NCBI RefSeq assembly: GCF_900108225.1
Contig: NZ_FNUZ01000001.1
Coordinates: 868,001-932,000 of the forward strand
Source of the DNA: Thalassococcus halodurans
GTDB lineage: Bacteria; Pseudomonadota; Alphaproteobacteria; Rhodobacterales; Rhodobacteraceae
DNA length: 64,000 nt
Direction: 5' to 3'
Part shown: piece after piece, positions 1 to 9,148 of the stretch
Position numbering within the stretch: the first letter of the stretch is position 1
Layout: the number at the start of each line of letters is the position of its first letter
Translations under genes and position numbers: made by a program
Notes under the pieces: model-generated
The model's input: the letters and a program-made list of their open reading frames with translations, nothing else
What the model was told of the DNA's origin: nothing
Databases searched by the model: none

Positions 1-1382
1 TTGGCCGTGCGGATCAGTTTATCACCGCGATAGGCGCGCGCCTGTCGGATGGCGGTGATCTGCGCGTCTTTGGCGAACGGGTTTTCGATCTGTGCATCCC
101 GCGCCTCGATCTGTCCACGCAGGTGCGCAGCATCCAGCGGCTGATCTGGCGTGATCCGGTTCATGCCCTCAACCAGTTGGTCCAGCGTTTCGGCCACGAC
201 AAAATCGGCGCCGTTTTCCTTGAACGCCTCTACCGGTGCTGGCGCGCCTTTCGCCCCGAGCCGCGCCTTGATCACCTGCAACCACTTGCCCGATGTCAGA
301 TCGGGGTTCTGTTCGGACCCCGACAGCGCGAATTCTTTTTTGATGATACTCTGGGTCAGGATGAACCACGAATGCCCGTGGCCCGTTTGCAGTATGCGCT
401 TCAGCGTACCCAAGGTGTCAAAGCCGGGCATGAACGGTGCCTCCATCCGGTTGCCGAGCGCATCGAACCAAAGCGACGACGGACCAGGCAGAATACGTAT
501 ACCGTGATTGGGCCAGATCGGATCCCAGTTTTGCAGGCCTTCGGTGTAATGCCACATCCGGTCTTCGTTGATGGCCCCTGCCCCGGCGGCCTTGGCGACC
601 TCGGTCATCTGGCCATCCACATACTCCGGTACACCCGCCACCATCTTGGCTGGCGGTGTGCCAAGCCGATCCGTTGGCCAGCGTTTGCGCACCAGATCAT
701 GGTTGCCACCAATCCCGCCCGACGTGACCACAATTGCGCCAGCCTTAAGCGAAAAGCCACCCACGATATCGCGGTTGGTCGACGCGCCGCGCACAGCGTT
801 GTCATCGCGCAGCACGTCGCCCGTTACCCCCGTAGCCGCACCGTTGGTCACATCCAACGCCGTCGCGCGATAGCGATGTTTTAAAGTGATCCGGCCCGCC
901 TTCACATGCTCTTGGACACGCGCAACGAACGGCGCGATGACGCCCGGCCCTGTGCCCCACGTGATGTGGAAACGGGGCACTGAATTGCCGTGCCCATGCG
1001 CCAACGCGCCGCCACGTTCCGCCCAACCAACCACGGGGAACCAACGCATCCCCAGCCCGCGCAGCCAAGGACGCATGTCACCTGCTGCGAACTCCAGATA
1101 GGCTTCGGACACCTTGCGGGGGTTTTCATCCTCGGGGCGGTCAAACTGGGCGCTGCCCATCCAGTCATTCCGCGCCAAGTCCAGACTGTCACGGATGCCC
1201 ATACGGCGTTGTTCGGGCGTGTCAATCATGAACAACCCGCCAAGCGACCAGAACGCCTGCCCGCCCAAAGACTGCGGCGCTTCCTGATCCAGAAGCAAAA
1301 CCTTGCGCCCGCGGTTCGCGGCCTCGTCCGCCGCGACCAAACCGGCCAGACCGGCCCCGATGACAATGACATCCGCGTCCAT
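1..1382 (-). CDS. FAD-binding dehydrogenase, 3-ketosteroid dehydrogenase-like (C-terminus outside window)
   Basis: About 460 codons are open without a stop to the window edge, so the C-terminus is missing; the family is usually near 550 residues. The ATG at 1382 follows a strong GGGGAGAGG ribosome site. The N-terminus is a dinucleotide-binding fold, [18 protein letters not shown], with the GxGxxG pattern of a flavin-binding Rossmann domain. Composition and length fit the FAD-dependent dehydrogenases related to 3-oxosteroid 1-dehydrogenase and fumarate reductase flavoproteins. The substrate cannot be told from sequence. It reads in the same direction as creD, whose stop lies 54 bases upstream of this start. 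Confidence 0.75.
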   Translation of the reverse strand, partial: MDADVIVIGAGLAGLVAADEAANRGRKVLLLDQEAPQSLGGQAFWSLGGLFMIDTPEQRRMGIRDSLDLARNDWMGSAQFDRPEDENPRKVSEAYLEFAAGDMRPWLRGLGMRWFPVVGWAERGGALAHGHGNSVPRFHITWGTGPGVIAPFVARVQEHVKAGRITLKHRYRATALDVTNGAATGVTGDVLRDDNAVRGASTNRDIVGGFSLKAGAIVVTSGGIGGNHDLVRKRWPTDRLGTPPAKMVAGVPEYVDGQMTEVAKAAGAGAINEDRMWHYTEGLQNWDPIWPNHGIRILPGPSSLWFDALGNRMEAPFMPGFDTLGTLKRILQTGHGHSWFILTQSIIKKEFALSGSEQNPDLTSGKWLQVIKARLGAKGAPAPVEAFKENGADFVVAETLDQLVEGMNRITPDQPLDAAHLRGQIEARDAQIENPFAKDAQITAIRQARAYRGDKLIRTA

Positions 1383-1436
1383 TCTGCCCTCTCCCCTTGG
1401 CATGGTCACAGCCTGCGCGGGGGAAAGGGGGGCTGT

Positions 1437-2849
1437 CTAGTCTGCCGTTGGGGCAGGCTCCTTGTCCTGGGGCTTCCTGGCGAACAAACCGGCCGAACGA
1501 TCCGGACCGTACCAGTCCTCGTTTCGGGTAAAGTACATGGTCGCCGCCAGCGCCCCGAAGGCCAGCGTGGCACCGGCCAGCAGCGCAAAATCAGCCGACC
1601 ACAGGATCAGGTAAAGAACGGCGTACAGCACAACCAACAACGCAAACAAAACCCAGCTACGCCGCCCCAACCCAAGGCCCGTCCAGCCAAAGAACGTCAG
1701 CAAGCCAATCGTCGCGGCCGAGGCAAGGATATAGGCAGGCGTAAAGCCCATCTGTTCGGCGTAGGCGACCATCAACAGCACAAAGATCGATTGCGCCAAG
1801 CCAATCAGCAGGTACTGCACCGGATGGGCAGGACGCTCGGTTCCCTTTTCGATCAGCAGAACTGACAAGAAGGTCAGCGCAATAAACAGAATGGCGTATT
1901 TCGCCGCGCGATAGGATTTTTGGTAGAAATCATTCACCTCGATCAACTGCACGCCAAAGCTCATCCTGTTGCGCAGGTTATGGGAATAATCCTCGCGCGT
2001 GATTTGCGGCAGGGTGCGCGCCAGATGCGGGATGGTCCAGGACGCTGTGAATCCTTGATCCGTAATTTCAGAGCTATCGGGCAGGAACCCACCGACAAAT
2101 GCCGGATCGGCCCAATCAGATGTCATACGCACAGTGGTCGACCGCCCGACGGGTCCAACCTTGAACGACTGAGCCCCGTTCAGGCCGATCTTCATCGCGT
2201 ATTCGCCACGTGCTCGCGGATCGCCAACCTCTGCCAGAATGCCTGCAAAGCGGTCGGTTTGGGCCATTGGCTCTAACCGGGTCTCAGTACCGTCCACCAG
2301 CAACTCTGCATCGCCCCGAAGCGCGGCATTGTTGGACAGGTTCAGAACCATGACAGTTTTGTCCCACTGGATTTCTTCATCGCCACGGGTCGCGTCTGCG
2401 ATCCGGTCCTTCGGGAAATCAAAGGCGATCTGGACATCGGCCTGATACACCGGAACCTTGAAAATACCGCGATATCGGATTTGCGTCTGGCTTTTAAATG
2501 TCAGTTCGAATGTGTCGGGGTAAACGATGATCGGCTCTCGGTTGACCTTGGTTTGGCGCGTCACCGAACGCACGTGGGGCTTGCCGTCAGGCCCGATCAC
2601 GTCGACGCCGGTCGGGGCATCCACAACTGCTTCTGCGCTGATTTCAGTGATCGTTTCCTCAACCGGGATGGACAGGTAGGGACCCGAGATCACCTGCTCT
2701 CCGCCCCATTCCTGACCCACATTGATCAGCGTATTCCGCGAATAGGCTTTGCGGTCCTGCACGACGCTCGACACGAAAAACATCGGGATGAACATCAACA
2801 GGGTCAGCAGGCTGACCATCAAAAACCTAAAACCTAATGAGCGCTTCAT
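1437..2849 (-). CDS. creD: Inner-membrane protein CreD family
   Basis: 470 residues from the ATG at 2849, which has a GGAGGGG ribosome site immediately upstream; a longer open frame to 2948 lacks such a site. The N-terminus MKRSLGFRFLMVSLLTLLMF is one membrane anchor. A long periplasmic beta-rich region follows, then a C-terminal group of about five hydrophobic segments (roughly residues 310-440). This is the architecture of CreD, whose E. coli member is about 450 residues and belongs to the CreBC regulon. No creB or creC is visible here. The role in envelope integrity is known only loosely for the family. Confidence 0.85.
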   Translation of the reverse strand: MKRSLGFRFLMVSLLTLLMFIPMFFVSSVVQDRKAYSRNTLINVGQEWGGEQVISGPYLSIPVEETITEISAEAVVDAPTGVDVIGPDGKPHVRSVTRQTKVNREPIIVYPDTFELTFKSQTQIRYRGIFKVPVYQADVQIAFDFPKDRIADATRGDEEIQWDKTVMVLNLSNNAALRGDAELLVDGTETRLEPMAQTDRFAGILAEVGDPRARGEYAMKIGLNGAQSFKVGPVGRSTTVRMTSDWADPAFVGGFLPDSSEITDQGFTASWTIPHLARTLPQITREDYSHNLRNRMSFGVQLIEVNDFYQKSYRAAKYAILFIALTFLSVLLIEKGTERPAHPVQYLLIGLAQSIFVLLMVAYAEQMGFTPAYILASAATIGLLTFFGWTGLGLGRRSWVLFALLVVLYAVLYLILWSADFALLAGATLAFGALAATMYFTRNEDWYGPDRSAGLFARKPQDKEPAPTAD

Positions 2850-2933
2850 AAATGCCCCTCCAAATGCAGCGACCATGCACGCAAAACGGGAATGAAAGCA
2901 ATCAGGGTATTCCGCCGTTCGGACGGCGAAAGC

Positions 2934-2967
2934 AAAACACCCCCGCAATTTCTTGCAGGGGTGTTCA
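2934..2967 (-). terminator. Rho-independent terminator of the sdh operon
   Basis: AACACCCC...GCAA pairs with TTGC...GGGGTGTT: 12 base pairs with one mismatch around a short loop. On the minus strand the stem is followed by TTTT. It lies just after the sdhB stop codon and before creD, so it ends the sdh transcript. Confidence 0.8.
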
Positions 2968-2987
2968 GAATAATATCGCGGATCAGA

Positions 2988-3767
2988 TCAGAGCTGGCGT
3001 TCGACCATCAGCTTTTTGATCTCTGCAATCGCCTTGGCGGGGTTCAGACCCTTCGGGCAGGTCTTGGCGCAGTTCATGATGGTGTGGCAGCGGTACAGTT
3101 TGAACGGATCTTCCAGTTCGTCCAGACGTTCGCCTGTCGCCTCATCACGGCTGTCGATGATCCAGCGATACGCGTGCAGAAGCGCTGCCGGCCCGAGGTA
3201 ACGGTCGCCGTTCCACCAGTAGGACGGGCAGGATGTCGAACAGGATGCGCACATAACGCATTCGTACAGACCATCCAGCTTTTCACGATCTTCGATCGAC
3301 TGGCGCCATTCTTTTGCGGGGCGGTTTGTTTTGGTTTCCAGCCACGGCATGATCGACGCGTGCTGCGCATAGAAATGCGTCAGGTCAGGGATCAGGTCGC
3401 GGACAACCGGCATGTGCGGCAGCGGGTAGATTTTGACGTCACCCTTTACCTCGTCGATGCCATAGATACAGGCCAGCGTGTTGATGCCGTCAATGTTCAT
3501 CGCGCACGAACCACAGATACCTTCGCGGCACGAGCGGCGGAAGGTCAGCGTGGGGTCGATCTCGTTCTTGATCTTGATCAGCGCGTCCAAAATCATCGGA
3601 CCGCACGTATCCATATCTACGAAATACGTGTCGACACGCGGGTTTTCACCGTCATCCGGCGTCCAGCGGTAAATCTGGAATTTCCGCAGGTTCGACGCAC
3701 CTTCGGGCTTGGGCCACGTTTTGCCGGTGCGGATCTTGGAGTTCTTGGGAAGTGTGAATTGAACCAT
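2988..3767 (-). CDS. sdhB: Succinate dehydrogenase iron-sulfur subunit SdhB
   Basis: 259 residues, the normal length. The N-terminal plant-type [2Fe-2S] ligands are visible as CREGICGSC plus a later Cys (Cys80, 85, 88, 100). The C-terminal half has [12 protein letters not shown] and [14 protein letters not shown], which hold the [4Fe-4S] and [3Fe-4S] clusters. The protein passes electrons from the SdhA flavin to ubiquinone in complex II. The ATG has GAGGGATTCTTC upstream. It is the last gene of the sdh operon but is separated from sdhA by a lipoprotein gene and by an AT-rich unrelated gene. Confidence 0.98.
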   Translation of the reverse strand: MVQFTLPKNSKIRTGKTWPKPEGASNLRKFQIYRWTPDDGENPRVDTYFVDMDTCGPMILDALIKIKNEIDPTLTFRRSCREGICGSCAMNIDGINTLACIYGIDEVKGDVKIYPLPHMPVVRDLIPDLTHFYAQHASIMPWLETKTNRPAKEWRQSIEDREKLDGLYECVMCASCSTSCPSYWWNGDRYLGPAALLHAYRWIIDSRDEATGERLDELEDPFKLYRCHTIMNCAKTCPKGLNPAKAIAEIKKLMVERQL

Positions 3768-3804
3768 GAAGAATCCCTCTAGTGCATCTGTTCATGTACA
3801 AAGT

Positions 3805-4755
3805 TCATCTCACGTCTTCAGCATTGTGTACCAAAGAGTGAGTGACTTTTTTCGTTCGACCAAAAGTCAGTTGAGCAGCGCAAATATCCGTATACCGTCT
3901 GCCAACAAGTATAGCTTGCGTCAGTCGCAAAAGGTGCTGCGCAATCGACCTGATTCCGGGTTGTGGAATGTTCTTACAACTCCTTCTCAACTTAGAGAAC
4001 AACGGAGTATCGAAGTTTTCTTCACGCGTGCTACCATCGAAGCGAACGCGCGATGCGCGATGCGAAATAGGAGAAATTGGGGTGTTTTCCATCGCCATAG
4101 CAACTAGTCTTTCCGAACCAATTTTTCTGGGACCGCGCTTACAGTACTCGAGCGCTCGATCAATTCTAAAACCAAATTGTTCCGCAGCATGTGTACCGAC
4201 GGTGACGCAAAACCTGTCATTTAATCCACGACCCGTCTGCCAGTAAGGGGTGAAAATTCGGCTCGTTTCATCTTTTACTGCTGCATCGAAAACGTCCGCT
4301 AAACTATCGTGGTAGACAAGATCGGGACGGACAAAGGCCACGATATCCGGATTTGACGCCAAGGCTTGTTGAGTAACCTTCCGAAGCGAAAATAGCTGTT
4401 GGCAAAGATTGGAAATCGAACGATTTTCGTCTTTCCAAGAATCTCCGAAAGTGATCAGTTCCTCGAATAAATTAGTAACCGGGGGAATCCCGGGTTGATC
4501 GACATCCAGCGTCTCATATGTCAACCAGTGCTTCTCGTCAGGATCCAGCTCGCCAAACTCTCCTGATCGCGGATTATCGATTTTCGTCTGCTCGAAGTAA
4601 TGAGCATGAAGCGAAACGTTGCCAACGAGTTTTGCTGGCTCAATTACATTTTTTTGAATGCTTGGGTAGGTCAACCGAAGCGAACGCGGTATTCCAAAAA
4701 AGCAGATGGCAATATGCTTTACCCGATCACCCTTTTCTTCGACTATCCCTTTCAA
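3805..4755 (-). CDS. AT-rich inserted gene, glycosyltransferase-like protein of unknown function
   Basis: About 316 residues if read from the TTG at 4755. That codon sits in a TTGA overlap with the stop of the upstream lipoprotein gene and has GGGGAG a few bases before it; an in-frame ATG at 4800 lies deeper in the neighbour and has no site. The core begins KHIAICFFGIPRSLRLTYPS, and later VAFVRPDLVYHD and GLNDRFCVTVG suggest an alpha/beta glycosyltransferase-like fold, but I do not recognise a named family with certainty. GC is about 43% in 3841-3900 against about 60% in sdhA. It splits the sdh operon just before sdhB, so it looks horizontally acquired. Function unknown. Confidence 0.7.
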   Translation of the reverse strand: MKGIVEEKGDRVKHIAICFFGIPRSLRLTYPSIQKNVIEPAKLVGNVSLHAHYFEQTKIDNPRSGEFGELDPDEKHWLTYETLDVDQPGIPPVTNLFEELITFGDSWKDENRSISNLCQQLFSLRKVTQQALASNPDIVAFVRPDLVYHDSLADVFDAAVKDETSRIFTPYWQTGRGLNDRFCVTVGTHAAEQFGFRIDRALEYCKRGPRKIGSERLVAMAMENTPISPISHRASRVRFDGSTREENFDTPLFSKLRRSCKNIPQPGIRSIAQHLLRLTQAILVGRRYTDICAAQLTFGRTKKVTHSLVHNAEDVR

Positions 4756-5075
4756 ATTCGACTCCCCAGCAGCAACTGACCCGCTGCAACGCCGAGGCAT
4801 TGGACCGTTTCAGGTTTCTGCAAAATTCCGGACACGATTTGCACCGTGGATTCCGTGGGGCCTGTTACGCTGTCGGTTGCCAGCGCCAGGATTTGAGTCG
4901 AGTTGGCGTTGTCGATCACGCAGTTCACAGCCGGTTCCAGCGGAAGGCCGGGATAGCGCTCTACCAGAACCTTGGACGTGGCAGATTTGGCTGCGTTCCG
5001 GGCAAACTCGTCCTTCTGGGCTGTGGTGCAGCCCAGCAGAGACGTGATCGCCAAAAGAACGACAGCCAAACGCAT
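4752..5075 (-). CDS. Small lipoprotein of the sdh operon
   Basis: 107 residues with a lipoprotein signal, [16 protein letters not shown], lipidated at Cys16. The rest is about 90 residues of soluble periplasmic protein with two further Cys. Its ATG overlaps the sdhA stop as TAATG, so it is translationally coupled to SdhA. As I recall, a small lipoprotein gene in this slot between sdhA and sdhB is common in Rhodobacterales. I know no assigned function. Placement suggests a role linked to complex II, or only to co-expression. Confidence 0.85.
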   Translation of the reverse strand: MRLAVVLLAITSLLGCTTAQKDEFARNAAKSATSKVLVERYPGLPLEPAVNCVIDNANSTQILALATDSVTGPTESTVQIVSGILQKPETVQCLGVAAGQLLLGSRI

Positions 5076-6880
5076 TAGAACGTCCGTGCCTTGGGTGCGA
5101 TGCGCTTCAGTTCGATGCCGCCATCGGCCTCGGCTGTGAGCGGATCAAGTACGACGGGACGATACGACAGATCAACCTTCGCACCTTCGACGCGGCTGAT
5201 TGTGTGGACGCGCCAGTTTTCATCGTCACGTGTCTGGAAATCTTCGTGCGCATGGGCGCCACGGCTTTCCTTACGTGCTTCCGCACCAACGATTGTTGCC
5301 ATCGCGTTCGGCATCAGGTTGGTCAGTTCCAGCGTTTCCATCAGGTCCGAGTTCCAGACCAGCGAACGGTCGGTCACCTTCAGGTCATCCATTTTGCCCG
5401 CAATGGCTGTCATCTTCTCAACGCCTTCGGCCATTGTCTTAGCTGTACGGAAGACGGCGGCGTCGGCCTGCATTGTCTTCTGCATTTCCAGACGCAGGTC
5501 AGCTGTCGGGACACTGCCGTTTGCGTTGCGGATGCCGTCAAAGCGGTCGAACACTTTGTCGACCTTGCCAGCATCGACCTTGCGGGTCGCTGCATTGCGG
5601 TCAACAACTTTACCGGCGCGGATCGCAGCGGCGCGGCCAAAGACCACGAGGTCGATGAGCGAGTTCGAACCCAGACGGTTCGCACCGTGAACAGACGCAC
5701 AGCCCGCTTCACCCACGGCCATCAGGCCCGGAACAACAGCGTTCGGATCTTCTGCGGTCGGGTTCAGAACCTCGCCCCAGTAGTTCGTCGGAATGCCGCC
5801 CATGTTGTAGTGAACCGTCGGGATAACCGGGATCGGTTCCTTGGTCACGTCAACACCAGCAAAAATGCGTGCGGATTCGGAAATACCCGGCAGACGCAGG
5901 TTCAGCGCCTCTTTCGGCAGGTGCGACAGGTTCAGGTGGATGTGATCACCGCCCGAGCCAACACCGCGACCTTCGCGGATTTCCATTGTCATACAGCGGG
6001 AAACGTAGTCACGCGGGGCAAGGTCTTTGTACTGGGGCGCATAACGCTCCATGAAACGCTCGCCTTCGGAGTTGGTCAGATAACCACCTTCGCCACGTGC
6101 ACCTTCGGTGATCAGACAGCCTGCGCCGTAGATACCTGTGGGGTGGAACTGAACGAATTCCATGTCCTGCAGGGGCAGACCGGCACGGGCCACCATACCG
6201 CCACCGTCACCGGTACAGGTGTGTGCGGATGTCGCGCTGAAATACGCACGACCGTAGCCACCTGTGGCCAGAACGACCATCTTGGCGTTGAAGACGTGCA
6301 TTGTGCCGTCGTCCAGCTTCCAGCAGACAACACCGGTGCAGGCACCATCGTCGTCCATCAGCAAGTCGATGGCAAAGTATTCGATGTAGAACTCGGCGTT
6401 GTTCTTCAGCGACTGGCCATACAGCGTGTGCAGGATCGCGTGACCGGTCCGGTCCGCCGCGGCACATGTCCGCTGAACCGCGGGGCCTTCGCCGAATTCG
6501 GTGGTGTGGCCACCGAACGGACGCTGATAAATCTTACCTTCTTCAGTACGCGAGAAAGGCACACCGTAGTGTTCCAGTTCGTAAACCGCTTTGGGCGCTT
6601 CACGGGCAAGGTATTCCATCGCGTCCGTGTCACCCAGCCAGTCAGAGCCTTTGACGGTGTCATACATGTGCCACTGCCAGTTGTCGGGGCCCATGTTGGA
6701 CAGCGACGCGGCGATACCACCCTGTGCCGCAACTGTGTGCGAACGGGTCGGGAAAACCTTGGTCACACAAGCTGTGCGAAGGCCCTGTTCCGCCATACCG
6801 AGAGTTGCGCGCAAACCTGCGCCACCCGCACCAACCACAACAACGTCGTAGTCATGCGTTTCATATTCATATGCAGCCAT
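5075..6880 (-). CDS. sdhA: Succinate dehydrogenase flavoprotein subunit SdhA
   Basis: 601 residues. It has the Rossmann motif [13 protein letters not shown], the [13 protein letters not shown] loop carrying the His (His48) that binds FAD covalently, and the active-site region [20 protein letters not shown]. It oxidises succinate to fumarate on the cytoplasmic face of complex II. The ATG has AGGAGC upstream. The stop codon overlaps the start of the lipoprotein gene by one base. Confidence 0.99.
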   Translation of the reverse strand: MAAYEYETHDYDVVVVGAGGAGLRATLGMAEQGLRTACVTKVFPTRSHTVAAQGGIAASLSNMGPDNWQWHMYDTVKGSDWLGDTDAMEYLAREAPKAVYELEHYGVPFSRTEEGKIYQRPFGGHTTEFGEGPAVQRTCAAADRTGHAILHTLYGQSLKNNAEFYIEYFAIDLLMDDDGACTGVVCWKLDDGTMHVFNAKMVVLATGGYGRAYFSATSAHTCTGDGGGMVARAGLPLQDMEFVQFHPTGIYGAGCLITEGARGEGGYLTNSEGERFMERYAPQYKDLAPRDYVSRCMTMEIREGRGVGSGGDHIHLNLSHLPKEALNLRLPGISESARIFAGVDVTKEPIPVIPTVHYNMGGIPTNYWGEVLNPTAEDPNAVVPGLMAVGEAGCASVHGANRLGSNSLIDLVVFGRAAAIRAGKVVDRNAATRKVDAGKVDKVFDRFDGIRNANGSVPTADLRLEMQKTMQADAAVFRTAKTMAEGVEKMTAIAGKMDDLKVTDRSLVWNSDLMETLELTNLMPNAMATIVGAEARKESRGAHAHEDFQTRDDENWRVHTISRVEGAKVDLSYRPVVLDPLTAEADGGIELKRIAPKARTF

Positions 6881-6900
6881 TAGTCAGATGCTCCTATCGC

Positions 6901-7272
6901 TCAAAGCGCCAGACGTGCGATGGCAAATACGCCAACCGCCGCCGCGCCGTAGCTGAGGCATGTCATACCGAGGATGAGGATTTTCTCCCAGATGCCGTGG
7001 ACGTAGTCCTCGACCAGAACCTGGAACCCATCGTTGAAGTGCTTGAAAGCGACGATCATTGTCAGTGCGGCGATGATCGCGGGGAAGGGACGCGCAAAGT
7101 AAGCGGTCACTTCTTCATATGTGCCACCCAGCGCGGGGCCGAATGTAAAGACAAACAGCGGGATCAGGATCAGAAGGCCAACAGACGACACTTTCATCGA
7201 CCAGAAGTGATGTGTGCCGGACTTGGCGCTGCCCCAACGGTTCGCGCGTTTGCGGTCGGTCATATAAGCCAT
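6901..7272 (-). CDS. sdhD: Succinate dehydrogenase membrane anchor SdhD
   Basis: 123 residues with three hydrophobic helices. The conserved HHFWSMKVSSVGLL lies before helix 1 and HFNDGFQVLVEDYVHG between helices 2 and 3, typical of the alphaproteobacterial SdhD that shares the quinone site and haem pocket with SdhC. AAGGAGACTGAC precedes the ATG at 7272. It lies 10 bases after sdhC and 20 bases before sdhA. Confidence 0.95.
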   Translation of the reverse strand: MAYMTDRKRANRWGSAKSGTHHFWSMKVSSVGLLILIPLFVFTFGPALGGTYEEVTAYFARPFPAIIAALTMIVAFKHFNDGFQVLVEDYVHGIWEKILILGMTCLSYGAAAVGVFAIARLAL

Positions 7273-7282
7273 GTCAGTCTCC

Positions 7283-7666
7283 TTACACCACGATTACGGT
7301 GAAGATCGTCAGCACAACCGAGCCGATGATCAGCGCGTAGCCCAGCGTATAGGCCGTTTCCAGATCAAGCCCGACGGCGTTGTCCCAGATCAGGTGACGT
7401 ACGCCACCCAGCAGGTGATACCAAAGCGCCCATGTGGACAGGAACAGCACCAGATCGCCGAACCAGCTTGTGACGAAAGCGTCAGCGTAGGCGAAATATT
7501 CCGGCGATGTTGCCGCTGCCAAGAACCACCAGACGATCATCAGCATAGCAACGATCAAAGCGTTGCCCGTGATGCGTACGAAAATGGAGGTGATCGAAGT
7601 CAGCTGTGGGCGATAAATTTGCAAGTGCGGTGAAAGCGGGCGGTTGCCCCGGTTCACGTCGGCCAT
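7283..7666 (-). CDS. sdhC: Succinate dehydrogenase cytochrome b556 subunit SdhC
   Basis: 127 residues, three membrane helices. The N-terminal family signature RPLSPHLQIYR and the motif HLLGGVRHLIWD are present; the first His of the latter (His84) is in the position of the haem b ligand. It is the first gene of the sdh operon, with AGAGGACACC before the ATG. The 219-base region upstream carries the regulatory elements listed separately. Confidence 0.97.
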   Translation of the reverse strand: MADVNRGNRPLSPHLQIYRPQLTSITSIFVRITGNALIVAMLMIVWWFLAAATSPEYFAYADAFVTSWFGDLVLFLSTWALWYHLLGGVRHLIWDNAVGLDLETAYTLGYALIIGSVVLTIFTVIVV

Positions 7667-7736
7667 GGCGGTGTCCTCTTGGTTCCTTGCCAGCGTTCTA
7701 GTCGTTTTTTACCCAAAGTCACGAGTCCGAAACGCA

Positions 7737-7750
7737 TGTTAGCGCTCATT
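7737..7750. promoter_or_regulatory. LacI-type half-palindrome upstream of sdhC
   Basis: TGTTAGCGCTCATT matches 11 of 14 bases of a TGTTAGCGCTAACA palindrome. That is the general form of operators used by LacI-family carbon regulators such as CceR, which is known to activate TCA genes in Rhodobacter sphaeroides. It is 71 bases upstream of sdhC. The assignment is inference from shape only. Confidence 0.4.
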
Positions 7751-7763
7751 CGTCGCGGATTTT

Positions 7764-7779
7764 TGCTGCGCACGCAGCA
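7764..7779. promoter_or_regulatory. 16-bp palindrome TGCTGCGCACGCAGCA
   Basis: Perfect palindrome directly beside the TGTGATCACA pair in the sdhC upstream region. A closely similar element, flanked by the same T-run, lies upstream of mcl2 (10624-10638). It may be a regulator site shared by the two operons. An RNA hairpin is less likely because it lies far upstream of the coding start. Confidence 0.4.
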
Positions 7780-7781
7780 TT

Positions 7782-7812
7782 TGTGATCACACCGCCAAGC
7801 AATGTGATCACA
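7782..7812. promoter_or_regulatory. Paired TGTGATCACA operators upstream of sdhC
   Basis: Two perfect 10-bp palindromes, TGTGATCACA at 7782-7791 and 7803-7812, have centres exactly 21 bp apart, two helical turns. The arms extend as TTGTGATCACA and TGTGATCACAAA. The same pair with the same spacing stands upstream of sucC. The form fits an FCD-type GntR regulator binding as paired dimers. AkgR of Rhodobacter sphaeroides, a GntR protein known to activate TCA genes, is the obvious candidate, by inference. Confidence 0.7.
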
Positions 7813-7885
7813 AATCCGTTTTAGGTATCGTCCTAGACGTTAACGACAGCACCAGTAGATTTCTGATTGCTGCCTTTGAACTTTT

Positions 7886-8938
7886 TTATACTGGAATCAG
7901 CGCCCAGTAGTCCAAGTCCAGAAGAACGCCCGGCAGATATTTGCCGTCTTCGCCCTTCAACTGTCCCGCTTCGCCGGACTTTGTCGCCACCAGACGCAGA
8001 CGCAGGGCACCAACGCCCGGCGCGCCGGTTTCTGCTTTGTCCAGAACTTCGGTCCATGCGCGGATTGTATCGCCCGAGAAGCACGGGTTCGCGTGGGCGC
8101 CTGCGTTCAGACCCGCGATCATCTGCGCGTTGGCCAAACCGTTAAAGCTCAGGGTGCGCGCCATGGAAATGACGTGACCACCGTAGATCAGGCGCTTACC
8201 GTCTTCGCGCTGGGTGCCGTCGAAGTGTACCTTCGACGTGTTCTGCCACAGGCGCGTCGCCATCATGTGTTCGGCTTCTTCAACGGTCACGCCATCGACG
8301 TGGTCGATGACCTCGCCCACTTCGTAATCGCCCCAGCGGTGTGGCTCGCCCGCCAGTGTGAAATCATAGTTGGTGAAATCCAGACCTTCGGGGATGACCA
8401 GATCGGACACGTCCAGCGCGGATTTCAAATCAGGCACAACCGTCTCGGGCGCTTTCGCCTCCAGATCACGTTTCTTGACCATGACCCAACGGACATAATC
8501 GAGAACGCATTCGTCCTTCTGGTTATAACCACGGGTGCGGACCCAAACGACGCCTGTCTTGCCGTTCGAATTCTGCTTGAGCCCAATCACTTCCGACGTC
8601 GAACGCAACGTGTCACCGGGCCAGACCGGCTTGAGCCAGCGGCCTTCAGCATATCCAAGGTTCGCGCGGGCGTTCAGCGATACGTCGGGCACGGTTTTGC
8701 CGAACACCACGTGGAACGCTGCCAGATCATCCAGCGGGCTGGCTGCCAGACCACAGGACTGCGCAAAGGCATCCGACGAATAGAGCGCATGACGCGCAGG
8801 ATAGAGCGCATGATACAGCGCGCGTTCGCCCTGACCCACAGTCCGCGGCACGGCGTGTTCAATCACCTGCCCGATTGTGTAGTCCTCGAAAAAACGCCCT
8901 GCATTGGTCTTGGTCATGCGCTCAATCCCGTCTTTCAT
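7886..8938 (-). CDS. mch: Mesaconyl-CoA hydratase, MaoC-type double hot-dog protein
   Basis: 350 residues, close to the ~343 of Rhodobacter mesaconyl-CoA hydratase. Two MaoC/hot-dog halves can be seen: GRFFEDYTIGQVIEHAVPRT in the first and a second starting near EVGEVIDHVDGVTVEEAEHM. The enzyme hydrates mesaconyl-CoA to beta-methylmalyl-CoA in the ethylmalonyl-CoA pathway. The ATG at 8938 overlaps the stop of the DUF1737 gene as TAATG; a second ATG at 8917 is possible. The identification rests on the fold plus mcl2 four genes away and the sdh neighbours, a context I know from Rhodobacter. Confidence 0.85.
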   Translation of the reverse strand: MKDGIERMTKTNAGRFFEDYTIGQVIEHAVPRTVGQGERALYHALYPARHALYSSDAFAQSCGLAASPLDDLAAFHVVFGKTVPDVSLNARANLGYAEGRWLKPVWPGDTLRSTSEVIGLKQNSNGKTGVVWVRTRGYNQKDECVLDYVRWVMVKKRDLEAKAPETVVPDLKSALDVSDLVIPEGLDFTNYDFTLAGEPHRWGDYEVGEVIDHVDGVTVEEAEHMMATRLWQNTSKVHFDGTQREDGKRLIYGGHVISMARTLSFNGLANAQMIAGLNAGAHANPCFSGDTIRAWTEVLDKAETGAPGVGALRLRLVATKSGEAGQLKGEDGKYLPGVLLDLDYWALIPV

Positions 8939-9144
8939 TATTGCTCTCCAAGCTTCAGGTCAGGGGTGTATTCCTTTCCCTCGACCTCTTTGATCACAGC
9001 CTGTCCGCAGCGCATGACACCGTTTGCAGCGTCAAACGCATAGGTCGGATCGCCGTGCAGCTCCCAGCCTTTGTTCAGGGCCGCCGTGACCTTGTGACAG
9101 AACTCGGACGTGTCATCCGAGGACAAAAATCTGTAAAGTTTCAT
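8938..9144 (-). CDS. DUF1737 small protein
   Basis: 68 residues, MKLYRFLSSDDTSEFCHKVT..., matching the short DUF1737 domain along its whole length. Function unknown. It begins 4 bases after nnrU-like and overlaps mch by one base, so all four genes mcl2, nnrU-like, this gene and mch form one tight operon. Translational coupling to mch suggests a stable stoichiometry with the hydratase, but no partner role is known to me. Confidence 0.85.
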   Translation of the reverse strand: MKLYRFLSSDDTSEFCHKVTAALNKGWELHGDPTYAFDAANGVMRCGQAVIKEVEGKEYTPDLKLGEQ

Positions 9145-9148
9145 AATC

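Noticed and set aside
4755-4800. ATG at 4800 as start of the AT-rich sdh-operon gene
   Set aside because: It lies well inside the lipoprotein gene without a ribosome site; the TTG at 4755 in the TTGA overlap has GGGGAG in place.
5204-6883. Long plus-strand open frame of 559 codons over sdhA
   Set aside because: It lies wholly antisense to the intact sdhA gene, has no motifs, and is a product of GC-rich codon bias. The same applies to long antisense frames over sucA (15521-17326), lpd (20360-21979), sucB (18324-19898) and fdhA (28776-30176).
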